Below, piece by piece: positions 41,687 through 51,220 of a stretch of 64,000 bases of DNA (position 1 is the stretch's first letter; each line of letters starts with the position of its first letter). The position numbers and the translations under genes were made by a program. The notes below the pieces were generated by a model. The model ran no database searches. It worked only from the letters and a program-made list of their open reading frames with translations, and was not told the origin of the DNA. The stretch is from Natronomonas sp. CBA1123 (GTDB lineage Archaea > Halobacteriota > Halobacteria > Halobacteriales > Haloarculaceae): NCBI RefSeq assembly GCF_009741925.1, contig NZ_WPCC01000013.1:1-64000 (forward strand), given 5' to 3'.

Positions 41687-42238
41687 CTACTGGAAGCCGC
41701 GGCCCACGTCTTCGTCCTCGATGAGGTCATCCAGTTCCTTCGTCAGCAGTTCCTCGGCTTCATCGAACGTCTCCGAGAGGTCGTCGAGACCCTCGGGGCG
41801 GTCGTACATGTCGTAGGCCATCGGTCCGTGTGCGGGGCTGTCGAGGGCCTCCATCACGTCTTCGAACAGCGCGTCGCCGGTCGTCGGCGCTTCCGCGTGG
41901 GTCTCGATGACGGTTTCGAGTTCCTTCGCGCGCTCCTTAGCTTCGTCTTCGTCCGCAATGCCCTGATTGACGCCGAAGCGGCCGCCGCTGTCCTGTCCGG
42001 GGAACAGCGGGTCGAGGTCGTCGTCGATTTTCCGGGCGACGCGAGAACCGACCCCCTGGACCTCGAAGGGGTTCTTCGCGTAGGTCTTCAGTTGGTAGAC
42101 GCCGACCGAGGGGTGGCCGAGGAACATGTCCTCGCCGACGCCGCCGCGACGGTCGCCGGCCACCGCTCGCCAGTCGCCCGGGTCGGCCCCCGAGTCGACC
42201 ACGTCTTCGAGGATGTCCTGCCAGTCACGGACGCGCAT
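41687..42238 (-). CDS. Conserved haloarchaeal-type acidic protein, function unknown
   Basis: The 183-residue protein starts at the ATG at 42236-42238 ('MRVRDWQDILEDVVDSGADP') and is rich in acidic residues and helices toward the C-terminus. 'RAVAGDRRGGVGEDMFLGHP' and 'SVGVYQLKTYAKNPFEVQGV' may form a small alpha/beta domain; 'GVGSRVARKIDDDLDPLF' is an HhH-like motif that could contact DNA. It is divergent from the Dna2-like gene with an 84-base shared promoter region, which makes a DNA-related role conceivable. The much longer minus-strand reading through to 44329 is a shadow of the Dna2-like gene. Confidence 0.75.
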   Translation of the reverse strand: MRVRDWQDILEDVVDSGADPGDWRAVAGDRRGGVGEDMFLGHPSVGVYQLKTYAKNPFEVQGVGSRVARKIDDDLDPLFPGQDSGGRFGVNQGIADEDEAKERAKELETVIETHAEAPTTGDALFEDVMEALDSPAHGPMAYDMYDRPEGLDDLSETFDEAEELLTKELDDLIEDEDVGRGFQ

Positions 42239-42322
42239 ACCGCGTTCTCGGTGGGGCAACGGAAAGAAGGTGTCGGCTTCGACGACCGATAGCGTTTTTC
42301 CGCCGAGGACGCAGGGGAGTAT

Positions 42323-44977
42323 GTGAACATCAGAGGCCCCATCGTCGAGGCACGCGACCCCCGAACCGTCGAGACGAGTCGCGGGACCTCCGAACTCGCC
42401 GAAGTGCTCGTCCGCCCCGACCGAGGTGCCGCCGAGGCGGTACAGGTGACGCTGTGGGGGAAGTGGACCGAAACCGCCGAACTGTTGGAGGAGGGGATGG
42501 ACCTCCTCGTGACCGACGCCGAACAGCGTGAGTTCCGCGGTGAAACCCAGTACTCGACGACCGGCGACTCGCTGGTGGTCGTCGAACCCGACTTCCTCGT
42601 CGACGTGACCGACATCCGCGGGTGGGTACAGTGTCCCCGCGTCTACTATCTCAACAAACTGAGCGGGATTCCGCTGAAGTATCCGGTCGTGAAGGGGACC
42701 GTCGTCCACGAGGTGTTCGGCGACTTGCTCCGTGGCCGGGACCTCGACGACAGCATCGACGAGCGGGTCGCGGAGGCCGCACTCGATTTGGGATTGCTCG
42801 GCGAAACCGCCGATTCGGTCGCCGACGACGTGCGACAGAACGCCGCCGCAATCCAGGGGTGGCTCCAGCAGGGAACCCTCTCCGACGAGGACTCGTGGCG
42901 CTCCGAGCAGACGCTCATCTCCGAGCGATTCGGCATCAAAGGACGGGCCGACGCCGTCCGACGCGGGATGCCCGTCGAGTTGAAGACCGGCAAGAACACG
43001 ACGCGTGACCCTCGATTTCAGGACAAGGTGCAGGCGGCCTGTTATGCGCTGCTGTTGGCCGACAGTGTTGCGGACGCACCCGATACGGGGACGCTTCTGT
43101 ACACGAAGAACACGGCGCTGGACCGAAACGAGGAATCGGGAGACCTCTCGCCGGCCAAGGAGTTCGCCATCGGCCCCGGCTTCCTGAAGTTCGTCCTTCG
43201 GCAGCGCAACGAAATCGCCGCCGCAGAGTACGACCTGACGGTGCCCACCGGGTACGAGGCCGACGCCAAATGCGAGTACTGCTTCGAACAGGACACCTGC
43301 ATGGTCGTCGCCGGCCGCCTCAACCAGGAGTCGAAAGCCGGCCAAATAGGGCAACCGCTCCCCGAAGAAGAGCGGACGTACTTCGAGCGGTTCTACCGTG
43401 CCATCGAGGAGGAACGTCGGGAAGTCCACCGCGAGTACCGCAAACTGTGGGAGCAATCCGCCGAGGAACGCGCCGACGACGACCGGGCACTGCTGGACCT
43501 CGAACCGCTCGGTCGAGAACCGGTTTCGGGCGGCCGCTGGCGACTGCGGGCCCAACGAACCTCCGAGGCGGTGTCGAAGATACGCGAAGGCGACCGCGTG
43601 CTGGCCAGCGACGGCCACCCGACCCGCGGGACAGCGGAGTTGGCGACCGTCGAGGAACTGGGCGAGGAGGTCGTCGTCACCGCCGACGAACCGCTCGAAC
43701 TCCGGCGCCTCGACGTGTATCCCTCCGAAATCGGCGTCGACAGGCAGTTGACGGCACTTCACGACGCCATCCTCCGTGGCGACCCCGACCGCAAGGACGT
43801 GCTGTTCGGCCGTCGCGACCCCGATTTCGCCGAGGGGAACCGAACCTACATCGACAACAACGACGCCCAGAACGAGGCGGTGAACCTCGCGGTCACCGCC
43901 GAGGACTTCGCGCTCGTCCACGGCCCGCCGGGGACGGGCAAAACCTACACGCTCGCGCGAACGATTCGCGCCCTCGTCGACCGCGGCGAGCGCGTGTTGC
44001 TGTCGGCGTTTACGAACCGCGCCGTCGACAACGCTATCGAGGCGCTCGAAGAGCAGGGATTCACCGACATCGTCCGCTGGGGGTCGGAGACTGGGGTTCG
44101 GGAGGACATGCAGGAGTACCGACTCGAACGGTCCGGTGACCCCCGAGAGCGCGCCGCGGCGCTTCGGGACGCCAGCGTCGTCGCGGCGACGACCGCCGCC
44201 TGCGGGTCGCGCGTCCTGAAGGAACAGCAGTTCGACGCCGCCGTCGTCGACGAGGCCGGACAGTTGACCGAACCGGGGACGTTCCTCGCGGCGAACCTCG
44301 CAGACCGGTTTGTGTTGGTCGGCGACCACCAGCAGTTGCCGCCGGTCGTTCGGGCCGAAAACGACCTTCAGGAGTCGCTGTTCCAGCGGCTCATCGAGGC
44401 GTATCCGGGCGCCGGCGTGATGCTCGACAAGCAGTACCGGATGAGCCAGCGCGTGCAGTACTTCTCCAGTCGGGAGTTCTACGACGGGGCGCTCCGCCCG
44501 GCGACCGGCGAGGTCGCGGCCCAGCGACTCGACGATTTGCCGGGCGTCTCGACGGACGCGCTACCGCCCGAACTCCGAGACCCCGTCTCCTTTGTCGACC
44601 CCGACGGCGTCGCCGACGGGAACACGAACTCCATCGAGGCCGACCGCGTCGCCGACGTCGTCGCGTCGTTCCGCGAGGCAGGCGTCGACCCCGACGACAT
44701 CGGCGTCATCGCGCCGTTTCGGGCGCAGGTCGCCGAGATTTCGCGCCGACTGCCGGACGTGGCCGTCGACACCGTCGACCGGTTCCAGGGCTCCGCCAAG
44801 GAGGTCATCGTCATCTCCTTCGTCGCTACGGAGGACCTCACCAGTCCCATCTTCGAGGACCACCGTCGGGTGAACGTCGCGCTGACGCGGGCGAAGAAGG
44901 CGCTCGTGTTGGTCGGCGATTCGGGTGCGCTCTCGACGGACCCGTTCTACGCACGTATGTTAGAGTGGGCGGCCTGA
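42323..44977 (+). CDS. Dna2-like nuclease-helicase (Cas4-type nuclease plus SF1 helicase)
   Basis: The 884-residue protein (GTG start) has an N-terminal OB-like region, then a Cas4/RecB-type PD-(D/E)xK nuclease at about 90-340: 'RGWVQCPRVYYLNKLSG', 'VKGTVVHEVF', 'MPVELKTGKNTT' and the Cys cluster 'CEYCFEQDTC', which with the upstream Cys would bind 4Fe-4S. The helicase follows: Walker A 'GPPGTGKTYTLARTI', Walker B 'VVDEAGQLTEP', 'GDHQQLPPVV', 'LDKQYRMSQRVQ' and 'VDRFQGSAKEVIV'. It should process flaps, forks or DNA ends. A GTTTTTCC element lies about 27 bases upstream of the GTG. Confidence 0.92.
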   Translation: MNIRGPIVEARDPRTVETSRGTSELAEVLVRPDRGAAEAVQVTLWGKWTETAELLEEGMDLLVTDAEQREFRGETQYSTTGDSLVVVEPDFLVDVTDIRGWVQCPRVYYLNKLSGIPLKYPVVKGTVVHEVFGDLLRGRDLDDSIDERVAEAALDLGLLGETADSVADDVRQNAAAIQGWLQQGTLSDEDSWRSEQTLISERFGIKGRADAVRRGMPVELKTGKNTTRDPRFQDKVQAACYALLLADSVADAPDTGTLLYTKNTALDRNEESGDLSPAKEFAIGPGFLKFVLRQRNEIAAAEYDLTVPTGYEADAKCEYCFEQDTCMVVAGRLNQESKAGQIGQPLPEEERTYFERFYRAIEEERREVHREYRKLWEQSAEERADDDRALLDLEPLGREPVSGGRWRLRAQRTSEAVSKIREGDRVLASDGHPTRGTAELATVEELGEEVVVTADEPLELRRLDVYPSEIGVDRQLTALHDAILRGDPDRKDVLFGRRDPDFAEGNRTYIDNNDAQNEAVNLAVTAEDFALVHGPPGTGKTYTLARTIRALVDRGERVLLSAFTNRAVDNAIEALEEQGFTDIVRWGSETGVREDMQEYRLERSGDPRERAAALRDASVVAATTAACGSRVLKEQQFDAAVVDEAGQLTEPGTFLAANLADRFVLVGDHQQLPPVVRAENDLQESLFQRLIEAYPGAGVMLDKQYRMSQRVQYFSSREFYDGALRPATGEVAAQRLDDLPGVSTDALPPELRDPVSFVDPDGVADGNTNSIEADRVADVVASFREAGVDPDDIGVIAPFRAQVAEISRRLPDVAVDTVDRFQGSAKEVIVISFVATEDLTSPIFEDHRRVNVALTRAKKALVLVGDSGALSTDPFYARMLEWAA

Positions 44978-44986
44978 GTTCCCTCG

Positions 44987-46585
44987 TCACTCGTAGGTGA
45001 ACCTCTCGACCCGCCGGATTGCGTAGCGATAGAACACGAACCCGACGACTGCGAGGAGCGCCGAAACTACCCCGACCGGCAGGACTCGAACGGCGACCGA
45101 GGGCGTATCGAAGAGGTGCGGGGCGGCGATGGCGAGAAAGCCGACGAGTGCGGCGATACCGACGCCGAAGAGGTGGCCGAAGACGGCCCACGGCGTCGGC
45201 TGGACCGCCTCGACGCCGAAGACGCGCTGGGATTCGAAGTTCGGGACGAGCGTCCCGAGGCCGACGGCGAGTGCGGCACTGAACCCCGCCAGGACGATGC
45301 CGAAGGCGACGACGAGTGCGGCGGTCGTGAGCGTCATCGGACCGACGACGCCCGCGACGACGGCGATTATCAACGCCGGTGGCAACAGCGGCGCGATACC
45401 GGCCGCCATACGAGCACGGACCAGCGTCCGGCCGGCCGTCCCCGCGAGCACGACGGTCGGCAGCGCAGCTCCTTCGTCGCCGAGGGGATTCAGCCCGAAG
45501 GTCGCACCGGCGAACAACGCACCGACGCCGAGGGCGACGGGCGGAAGCCACAACAGCGGCGCTTCGGCGCCAGCGAGCGAACCCATCGCCGGGAACGTCG
45601 CGAAGACGACGTACAGCAAGTGTACGAACCCGGTAGGTGCGCGAACGCCGCGGAGCCACAGCCAGAACACCGCTCGCCCGAGGGGCCGTCCCGACAGGAC
45701 TCCCGGCACGCTGACAGTTCCGTCGCCGTCAGCCGTGTCGGTTCGGCGGTTGGGGTCACCGAACCACAGTCTGGTCGACAGCGGTATCGACGCCGCGAGG
45801 CCGACGACGGTGAGCGAACACACAACGGCGATACCGAACCCCGTCTCGACGCCGACTGGCGGTGCATTCGGTGTCCCGAGGACGAACAGGTCGGCGTACG
45901 GGGACAGCGGGAAGGAAGCGAGGACGGGCGGTGGCGACCGGACGAACGCGAGTGCCTCCGGCGTGAGGGCGAACGTCCCGCCGACCAGCACGACCGCACC
46001 GAGGATGCCGAGCAGTTGGCCACGCCGTCTGGTTACTCGGAATCGTCGCCCCGCCAGTCGAACGAGCAGGCCGAGGGCGTACCCGACGGTGAGCGTTGCG
46101 GCCAGTGCGGGGACGGCGGCGAGAACGGCGACGCCACCCATCGCTGGCGCGCCGAGACCGAAGAGGAAGGGTCCATAGACCACGAGGAAGACGGGACCGA
46201 GGACGCCGAGGGTGCGGAGGAACTCGGCGCCGATGAGGCCGACGGTCAGCGCACGCGGGGAGATGGCCGTCAGGAGGTAGTCGGCGTGGTCGACCGTCGA
46301 GGCGCGTTCGAGCGCCCGGATGACGCCCAATCCGACGAGGCCGGCGAAGGTGGTGACGAACTGCCCACGGACGACCGTCGTCGACAGCGTCACGTCACCG
46401 TTTGCGACCGCTCTGCCGGTCAGATACAGCGACGGCACAGCGCCGACGAGGACGGGTGCCATAGCGAGGATGGCGACCCCGAGTGCGGCGAGTTGCCGTC
46501 GGTCCGACAGGAGCGCCCTGAGGCTGCGGCGGGTCTCCGTCCGCGCGACGGTCCACGCGACGGCGGCGTCGGTTCTCACTCCCAT
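44987..46585 (-). CDS. ABC-2 type exporter permease (large, multi-pass)
   Basis: The 532-residue protein has about twelve hydrophobic helices, so it is probably a double-length ABC-2 permease. 'RTETRRSLRALLSDRRQLAA' at the N-terminus and 'ALERASTVDHADYLLTAISP' resemble archaeal ABC-2 permeases. The start ATG overlaps the ATPase stop by ten bases. Convergent with the Dna2-like gene (nine-base gap). Substrate unknown. Confidence 0.85.
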   Translation of the reverse strand: MGVRTDAAVAWTVARTETRRSLRALLSDRRQLAALGVAILAMAPVLVGAVPSLYLTGRAVANGDVTLSTTVVRGQFVTTFAGLVGLGVIRALERASTVDHADYLLTAISPRALTVGLIGAEFLRTLGVLGPVFLVVYGPFLFGLGAPAMGGVAVLAAVPALAATLTVGYALGLLVRLAGRRFRVTRRRGQLLGILGAVVLVGGTFALTPEALAFVRSPPPVLASFPLSPYADLFVLGTPNAPPVGVETGFGIAVVCSLTVVGLAASIPLSTRLWFGDPNRRTDTADGDGTVSVPGVLSGRPLGRAVFWLWLRGVRAPTGFVHLLYVVFATFPAMGSLAGAEAPLLWLPPVALGVGALFAGATFGLNPLGDEGAALPTVVLAGTAGRTLVRARMAAGIAPLLPPALIIAVVAGVVGPMTLTTAALVVAFGIVLAGFSAALAVGLGTLVPNFESQRVFGVEAVQPTPWAVFGHLFGVGIAALVGFLAIAAPHLFDTPSVAVRVLPVGVVSALLAVVGFVFYRYAIRRVERFTYE

Positions 46586-47310
46586 CCGTCGGTGATATCG
46601 AGGAAGGCGTCTTCGAGACTCCCTTCGCCGCCTTCGACGCGTTGTCGGAGCGATTCGGGCGACCCCTCAGCCAGGAGGCGGCCCTCCGAAAGGACGCCGA
46701 CGGTGTCGGCGAGTTCCTCGACGACCGGGAGGATGTGCGTCGAGAGGAACACCGTTACGTCCTCGTCAGCGAGGTCGGAAATGAGGTCACGGACCGTTCG
46801 GGCCGCACGGGGGTCGAGGCCGCTGGTCGGTTCGTCGAGGAACACCACGTCGGGGTCGTGCAGCACGGTCGCAATGAGCGCTGTCTTCTGTCGCATCCCC
46901 TTCGAGTAGGTGCCGATTCGGCGGTCGGCGTCGTCGGCGAGGCCGAACCGGTCGAGATAGCTGTCGATGCGCTCGTCGACATCGCCGAGCCGCCGGAGGT
47001 CAGCAACGTAGCGCAGTCCCTCTCTGGCGGTCAACTCGTCGTAGACGGGCGGCACCTCCGGGAGGTAGCCGACGTGTTCGATTACGGCTTCGCGGTCGGT
47101 CACGGGGTCGCCACAGACGGATGCGGTCCCCTCGGTCGGCCGGGTCAGCGTCGTCAGCAGCCGCATCGTAGTCGTCTTGCCGGCGCCGTTTGGGCCGAGG
47201 AAACCGTAGACGCTGCCGCGTGGTATCGAGAGGTCGAGGCCGTCGACCGCCGCGGTCGAGCCGTAGCGTTTCGTCAGACCGTCGGCGGCGATAGCGGGGC
47301 TGGAGGACAC
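46576..47310 (-). CDS. ABC exporter ATP-binding protein
   Basis: From the GTG at 47308-47310 the subunit has 244 residues: Walker A 'GPNGAGKTTTMRLLTT', 'VGYLPEVPPVYDELTAREGL', signature 'TYSKGMRQKTALIATVL', Walker B 'VVFLDEPTSGLDPRAAR' and H-loop 'STHILPVVEELAD'. It pairs with the double-length permease downstream. A TATA-like GTATTTTGC about 28 bases before the GTG favours this start over the ATG at 47421, which would lie inside the neighbouring BKACE gene. Confidence 0.92.
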   Translation of the reverse strand: MSSSPAIAADGLTKRYGSTAAVDGLDLSIPRGSVYGFLGPNGAGKTTTMRLLTTLTRPTEGTASVCGDPVTDREAVIEHVGYLPEVPPVYDELTAREGLRYVADLRRLGDVDERIDSYLDRFGLADDADRRIGTYSKGMRQKTALIATVLHDPDVVFLDEPTSGLDPRAARTVRDLISDLADEDVTVFLSTHILPVVEELADTVGVLSEGRLLAEGSPESLRQRVEGGEGSLEDAFLDITDGWE

Positions 47311-47359
47311 GTCTCGGGATTGTGGCCCACGGTAGCAAAATACCGTCGAAAGCGGGGAC

Positions 47360-48250
47360 TCAGAAGTGGTCGGCGTCGATTTCCATGATGTCGGCGGCCT
47401 CTTCGGGCGTGGCGGGTTCACGGCCGACGTTGCGGGTCATCTCTGCAGCCTTGGCGACGAGTTCGGGATTCGTCGACATCTCGCCGTTCGGGAGGTAGAA
47501 GTTGTCCTCGAGGCCCACGCGGACGTTGCCCCCCATCGCGAGGGCGGCGGCGACGAGTTGCCACTGCTCTCTGGAGATGCCGATGACCTGCCAGTTGGCG
47601 CTGTCGGGGAGCTGTCGGACTTGGTGGGCGAGGTTCTCGACGGTCGGCGGAATGCCGCCGAGGACGCCCATCACGAGCGAGAAGTTGATGGGATGTTCGA
47701 GGTCGCCCGACTCGACGAACGGTCGGATGTTACCGATGTGGCCGGTGTCGAAACACTCCAGTTCGGGTTTGACGCCGCTGCCGTTCATCGCCTGCAGGAA
47801 CTCCCGAATCTCGTTGAAGGGGTTCTCGAACACCATGTCGAAGACGAAGTCGTCTCGCGATTCGGAGTACTTCGCGTAGTTCATCGACCCCATGTTCAGT
47901 GCCGCGATATCGGGTTGGACGCCCTCGACGTACTTGACGCGGGTGTCGACGGGTTCGTGGAGCGCCCCCGTCGAGAAGTTGATGAGGATGTCGGTGCGGG
48001 CGCGCACCTCGTCGTATATCTCCTGATACGTCTCCTCGTCGAAGGTCGGGGAACCGTTGTCGGTGCGGGCGTGGATGTGTGCGATGGCTGCACCGTTCTC
48101 GCGGGCCGCAGCGGCGTCTTCGGCGATTTCTTCGGGCGTGTAGGGAATCGCTTCACACTGGTCGCGAGTGGTGAGCGCGCCGGTAAGCGACGCACTGATT
48201 ACTGCTTTGTCGGGGTCGTTGCCTTTGACTGAGTCTTGTTCGATGGTCAT
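47360..48250 (-). CDS. Beta-keto acid cleavage enzyme (BKACE/DUF849)
   Basis: The 296-residue TIM-barrel enzyme has the Zn-binding 'AHIHARTDNG' and C-terminal 'GGNVRVGLEDNFYL' motifs (His-x-His and Glu ligands, Arg and Asp catalytic residues). BKACE enzymes condense a beta-keto acid with acetyl-CoA to give acetoacetate and a new acyl-CoA; the prototype is 3-keto-5-aminohexanoate cleavage in lysine fermentation, but most members have other substrates. It follows the crotonase gene by 36 bases on the same strand, consistent with a catabolic operon. Confidence 0.92.
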   Translation of the reverse strand: MTIEQDSVKGNDPDKAVISASLTGALTTRDQCEAIPYTPEEIAEDAAAARENGAAIAHIHARTDNGSPTFDEETYQEIYDEVRARTDILINFSTGALHEPVDTRVKYVEGVQPDIAALNMGSMNYAKYSESRDDFVFDMVFENPFNEIREFLQAMNGSGVKPELECFDTGHIGNIRPFVESGDLEHPINFSLVMGVLGGIPPTVENLAHQVRQLPDSANWQVIGISREQWQLVAAALAMGGNVRVGLEDNFYLPNGEMSTNPELVAKAAEMTRNVGREPATPEEAADIMEIDADHF

Positions 48251-48286
48251 GGTTGTGTCGTGGTGTGGTTTCGGTCGGTTAGCGGG

Positions 48287-49105
48287 CTATTCCTCGTCGG
48301 GGCGGCCCTTCCAGTCTGGTTCGCCATCGGTGAGGAAGGAGTTGAACCCTTCCTCGGCGTCGTCGCTCATCGCCAGCATTGTCACCATCTCGCGCATGTA
48401 GTCCAGCGCCTCGTCGAAGTTCATCTCGCGTTGGTTGTAGAACGACTCCTTGCCGATTTCTATCATGAACTCCGAGGGGGTCACGAGGTCGTCGACGAGG
48501 CCGTTCAGTTCCTCGTCGAACGCCGCCTCGGGGACGAGGTCGGTGACGAAGCCGATGTCCTGAGCTTTTTCCGCGTCGAAGTGTTCGCCGGTGAAGAGGT
48601 ATTTGAACGCCTGTTTCTCGTTGACCGTCCGCATGATGGGGACGAGCGCCTGTGCGGGGAAGATGCCGATGTCGACTTCCGGGGTGCCGAAGGTGGCTTC
48701 CTCGCTGGCGACGATGACGTCGCAGGCGGCGGCCAACCCCATCCCGCCGGCCAGACAGTACCCTTCGACGGCGGCGACGGTGAGGGCGGCGGTGTCGACG
48801 GCCTTCTCGATGAGCTGTTTCATGCCGGCAAAGCCCTCGCGGTAGGCCTTCGACCCCTGTCCGACGGCGCTTGCCATCGACTTGATGTCGCCGCCGGCAC
48901 AGAAGGTGCCCTCCGCGCCGCGGATGACGACCACGCGTGCGGGCCCGTCGTCGGCGAAATCGAGGACGGCCGAGAGGCCGTCGATGACGTTGCCGTTTAA
49001 TGCGTTGCGCTGGTCGGGGCGGTCGATGGTCGCCCGGACGACGAGGTCGTCGTCGTCGACCGTCACGTCCAAATCCTCGTTCGAGAGTTCGTCGCTCGTG
49101 GCCAT
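48287..49105 (-). CDS. Enoyl-CoA hydratase/isomerase (crotonase) family protein
   Basis: The 272-residue protein has crotonase oxyanion-hole motifs 'GTFCAGGDIKSMA' and 'GYCLAGGMGLAAACDVIVAS', then 'FGTPEVDIGIFPAQAL'. The Glu in the last motif matches one catalytic Glu of classical enoyl-CoA hydratase, but the other (in the GGG-C-E-L stretch) is Gly here. Activity may thus be isomerase-, hydrolase- or lyase-like and not standard hydration. It precedes the BKACE gene, and both are divergent from an acyl-CoA dehydrogenase. Confidence 0.9.
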   Translation of the reverse strand: MATSDELSNEDLDVTVDDDDLVVRATIDRPDQRNALNGNVIDGLSAVLDFADDGPARVVVIRGAEGTFCAGGDIKSMASAVGQGSKAYREGFAGMKQLIEKAVDTAALTVAAVEGYCLAGGMGLAAACDVIVASEEATFGTPEVDIGIFPAQALVPIMRTVNEKQAFKYLFTGEHFDAEKAQDIGFVTDLVPEAAFDEELNGLVDDLVTPSEFMIEIGKESFYNQREMNFDEALDYMREMVTMLAMSDDAEEGFNSFLTDGEPDWKGRPDEE

Positions 49106-49213
49106 CCTGTCGAAGGCATGCGGTGGCGTCGGTATGATGATTTCGGACGGGTGTAAACGAACAATTAGTTTAACCGTGAAATGCGGAATCGAAGTTTTCC
49201 GGCCGTCCGGCGT

Positions 49214-49222
49214 GGGTTTATA
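49214..49222 (+). promoter_or_regulatory. TATA-like promoter of the acyl-CoA dehydrogenase gene
   Basis: GGTTTATAC is centred about 28 bases before the ATG at 49247 and selects that start over the in-frame ATG at 49181. The 141-base divergent gap also contains AATTAGTTTAACC (about 49164-49176), possibly part of the leftward promoter. Confidence 0.5.
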
Positions 49223-49246
49223 CTTCGGGACTCGAAACGCCCCGGT

Positions 49247-51025
49247 ATGGCGACCGACCCGATACGGTACGGCGACTACGACGAAGGGCGGTACTGCAAC
49301 TACTGGGAGTTGGACCCGACGCTGCAGTTCGAAGCGCGGCGTATCTACCCCGACGACGAGTACGAGTGGGCCGAGGACGTGCTGTCGGGTTACGGCGAGG
49401 TACTCGGCGAGCGAATGGCCGACACCGCCGACCGAATCGATAAGGAGGGCCACGAACTGCAGTCGTTCGACAAGTTCGGCAACCGACTCAACGAGGTGGA
49501 GTATCACCCTCTCATCGAGGAACAGGAGCAACTCACCTACGAGGAGTTCGGCGTCACCCACGACGCCTTCCACGCGCCGCCGGGCCGCGACGAGCCGGTC
49601 GGGCTGAGCCACACCCTGATGATGCAGGCGCTGCTCTCCTACGTCGACGGCGGGTTCTGCTGTCCGGTGTCGATGACGACCGGCGCAGCCATCGTCCTCG
49701 ACAAGTTCGACGACGGCGAACTGGAGGAGTACTTCCAGGGACTCACCAGTCGCGACCTCGAAGACCACATCGAAGGGGCGATGTTCCTCACCGAAGAACA
49801 GGGCGGCTCCGACGTGGGTGCAAACGAAGTTCGCGCCGAGCGAACCGACGAGGACGGCGTCTACGAACTGTACGGCGAGAAGTGGTTCTGTTCGAACATC
49901 GACGCCGAGGGCGCACTCGCGTTGGCGCGGACGCCCGACGCTCCCGAGGGAACCGAGGGGCTGTCGTTGTTCCTCGTCCCGCGGACGAAACCGAACGGCG
50001 AGGTCAACGAATCACACTTCCGCCGGCTGAAGGACAAACTCGGTACCATCTCGGTGCCGACCGGCGAAATCGAGTTCGAGGGCGCCGAAGCGTACCTCGT
50101 CGGCGAGGAGGGTGAGGGGTTCAAATACATGGCCGAGATGATGAACTTCGAGCGCCTGACGAACGCGACGGGCGCAATCGGTATCATGGGCCGGGCGCTG
50201 CTGGAGGCGAAAGTTCGCGCTGCGGACCGCGAGGCCTTCGGCAACCCCATCGACGAGTACCCTCTGATGCGTCGGGACCTCGTGGACATGTCCGTCGACT
50301 ACGAGGCGGGAACCGTCTTCTCCTTCGAGGGTGCGCGTCTGTTGGACGAGCGGGAACGGCAGGGCGACGACTCCGATGCGTACAAACTGATGCGGCTGTT
50401 CATCCCCATCGCGAAGTACAAGACAGCGCGGATGTCCGTCGACACGGCGTCGTACGCGATGGAAATCCTCGGCGGGAACGGCTACGTGCGGGAACACACC
50501 ACCGAGCGCCTGCTGCGGGACGCACAGGTGCTTCCCATCTGGGAGGGCCCCTCGAACATCCTCGCGTTGGACGTGTTGCGCGCGCTCAACCGCGAGAACG
50601 CCCACGAGGCGCTGCTCCCGTACGTCCAGGAGAAACTCGACGGCGTCGAACACCCCCTCCTCGAGGAGCTAGCCGACGATGTCGAAGCCGAGTTCCTCGA
50701 ACTCCAGAACGCGCTGGCGACGATGGCGACCGAAGACGGCGACTACGCCCAATATCACGCCAAGCGACTGGCCGACCTCATCTTCGACGTGGTCAGCGCG
50801 GCTCTCCTGCTGGAGGAGGCCCAGTGGCAAATCGACGAGGAAGACGACGGCCGAAAGGCCCTCGTCGCCCAGCGGTTCGTCGAGACGCGCTTCGGCGACG
50901 ACGAAGCCTACGGCGTCGCCTCCGGCGACCGCTTCGCGATGGACGACGAGAACTTCGCCGCCGTCGCCCACTACGCCAGCGTCGAACCGGAGTCGCTAGT
51001 CGAGGCGGCGCCGGCCAACGACTGA
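49247..51025 (+). CDS. Acyl-CoA dehydrogenase
   Basis: The 592-residue flavoenzyme has the FAD/acyl-CoA motifs 'AMFLTEEQGGSDVGANEVRA', 'KWFCSNIDAEGALALARTPD', 'FERLTNATGAIGIMGRALLE' and 'GNGYVREHTTERLLRDAQVL' followed by 'PIWEGPSNILALDVLRAL', where the Glu is at the usual catalytic position. The C-terminal extension of about 140 residues beyond the core puts it in the long AidB/FadE-like subgroup. It introduces a 2,3-double bond in an acyl-CoA. It is divergent from the crotonase-BKACE pair. Confidence 0.94.
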   Translation: MATDPIRYGDYDEGRYCNYWELDPTLQFEARRIYPDDEYEWAEDVLSGYGEVLGERMADTADRIDKEGHELQSFDKFGNRLNEVEYHPLIEEQEQLTYEEFGVTHDAFHAPPGRDEPVGLSHTLMMQALLSYVDGGFCCPVSMTTGAAIVLDKFDDGELEEYFQGLTSRDLEDHIEGAMFLTEEQGGSDVGANEVRAERTDEDGVYELYGEKWFCSNIDAEGALALARTPDAPEGTEGLSLFLVPRTKPNGEVNESHFRRLKDKLGTISVPTGEIEFEGAEAYLVGEEGEGFKYMAEMMNFERLTNATGAIGIMGRALLEAKVRAADREAFGNPIDEYPLMRRDLVDMSVDYEAGTVFSFEGARLLDERERQGDDSDAYKLMRLFIPIAKYKTARMSVDTASYAMEILGGNGYVREHTTERLLRDAQVLPIWEGPSNILALDVLRALNRENAHEALLPYVQEKLDGVEHPLLEELADDVEAEFLELQNALATMATEDGDYAQYHAKRLADLIFDVVSAALLLEEAQWQIDEEDDGRKALVAQRFVETRFGDDEAYGVASGDRFAMDDENFAAVAHYASVEPESLVEAAPAND

Positions 51026-51094
51026 CGGCTTTCGCGGTTTCGAAGTCGGCCGTCGCTGGACGGCGTGAAAACGGTAGAATACCGAAACGATTGC

Positions 51095-51220
51095 TCAGAG
51101 GCGGTGGCTGAATACGGTCTCTTCGAGGGTCTCCGCTTCGAGGGTCGAGGGAGTGGACTCGTCGGTCTTAATCGGGACCATCGGCGCGCCGGTGTTGGTT
51201 TCGTCGGTGTAGCGGGTCAT
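51095..51220 (-). CDS. Possible 41-residue acidic protein
   Basis: An ATG-initiated minus-strand ORF (MTRYTDETNTGAPMVPIKTD then an acidic helix ending TVFSHRL) with haloarchaeal composition. Its ATG overlaps the stop of an 11-residue ORF (ATGA) that begins exactly at leaderless distance from an AT-rich element. It has no Cys and no membrane segment. It is convergent with the acyl-CoA dehydrogenase. The support is codon bias, promoter spacing and coupling only. Confidence 0.42.
   Translation of the reverse strand: MTRYTDETNTGAPMVPIKTDESTPSTLEAETLEETVFSHRL

Noticed and set aside
41687-44329. An 880-residue minus-strand reading frame
   Set aside because: Beyond 42238 it runs antiparallel to the clear Dna2-like gene and has no recognisable domains. 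Only the 183-residue part to 42238 looks like protein.
45116-46909. A 597-residue plus-strand frame opposite the second ABC exporter
   Set aside because: Hydrophilic low-complexity shadow of a permease gene with about twelve membrane helices on the minus strand.
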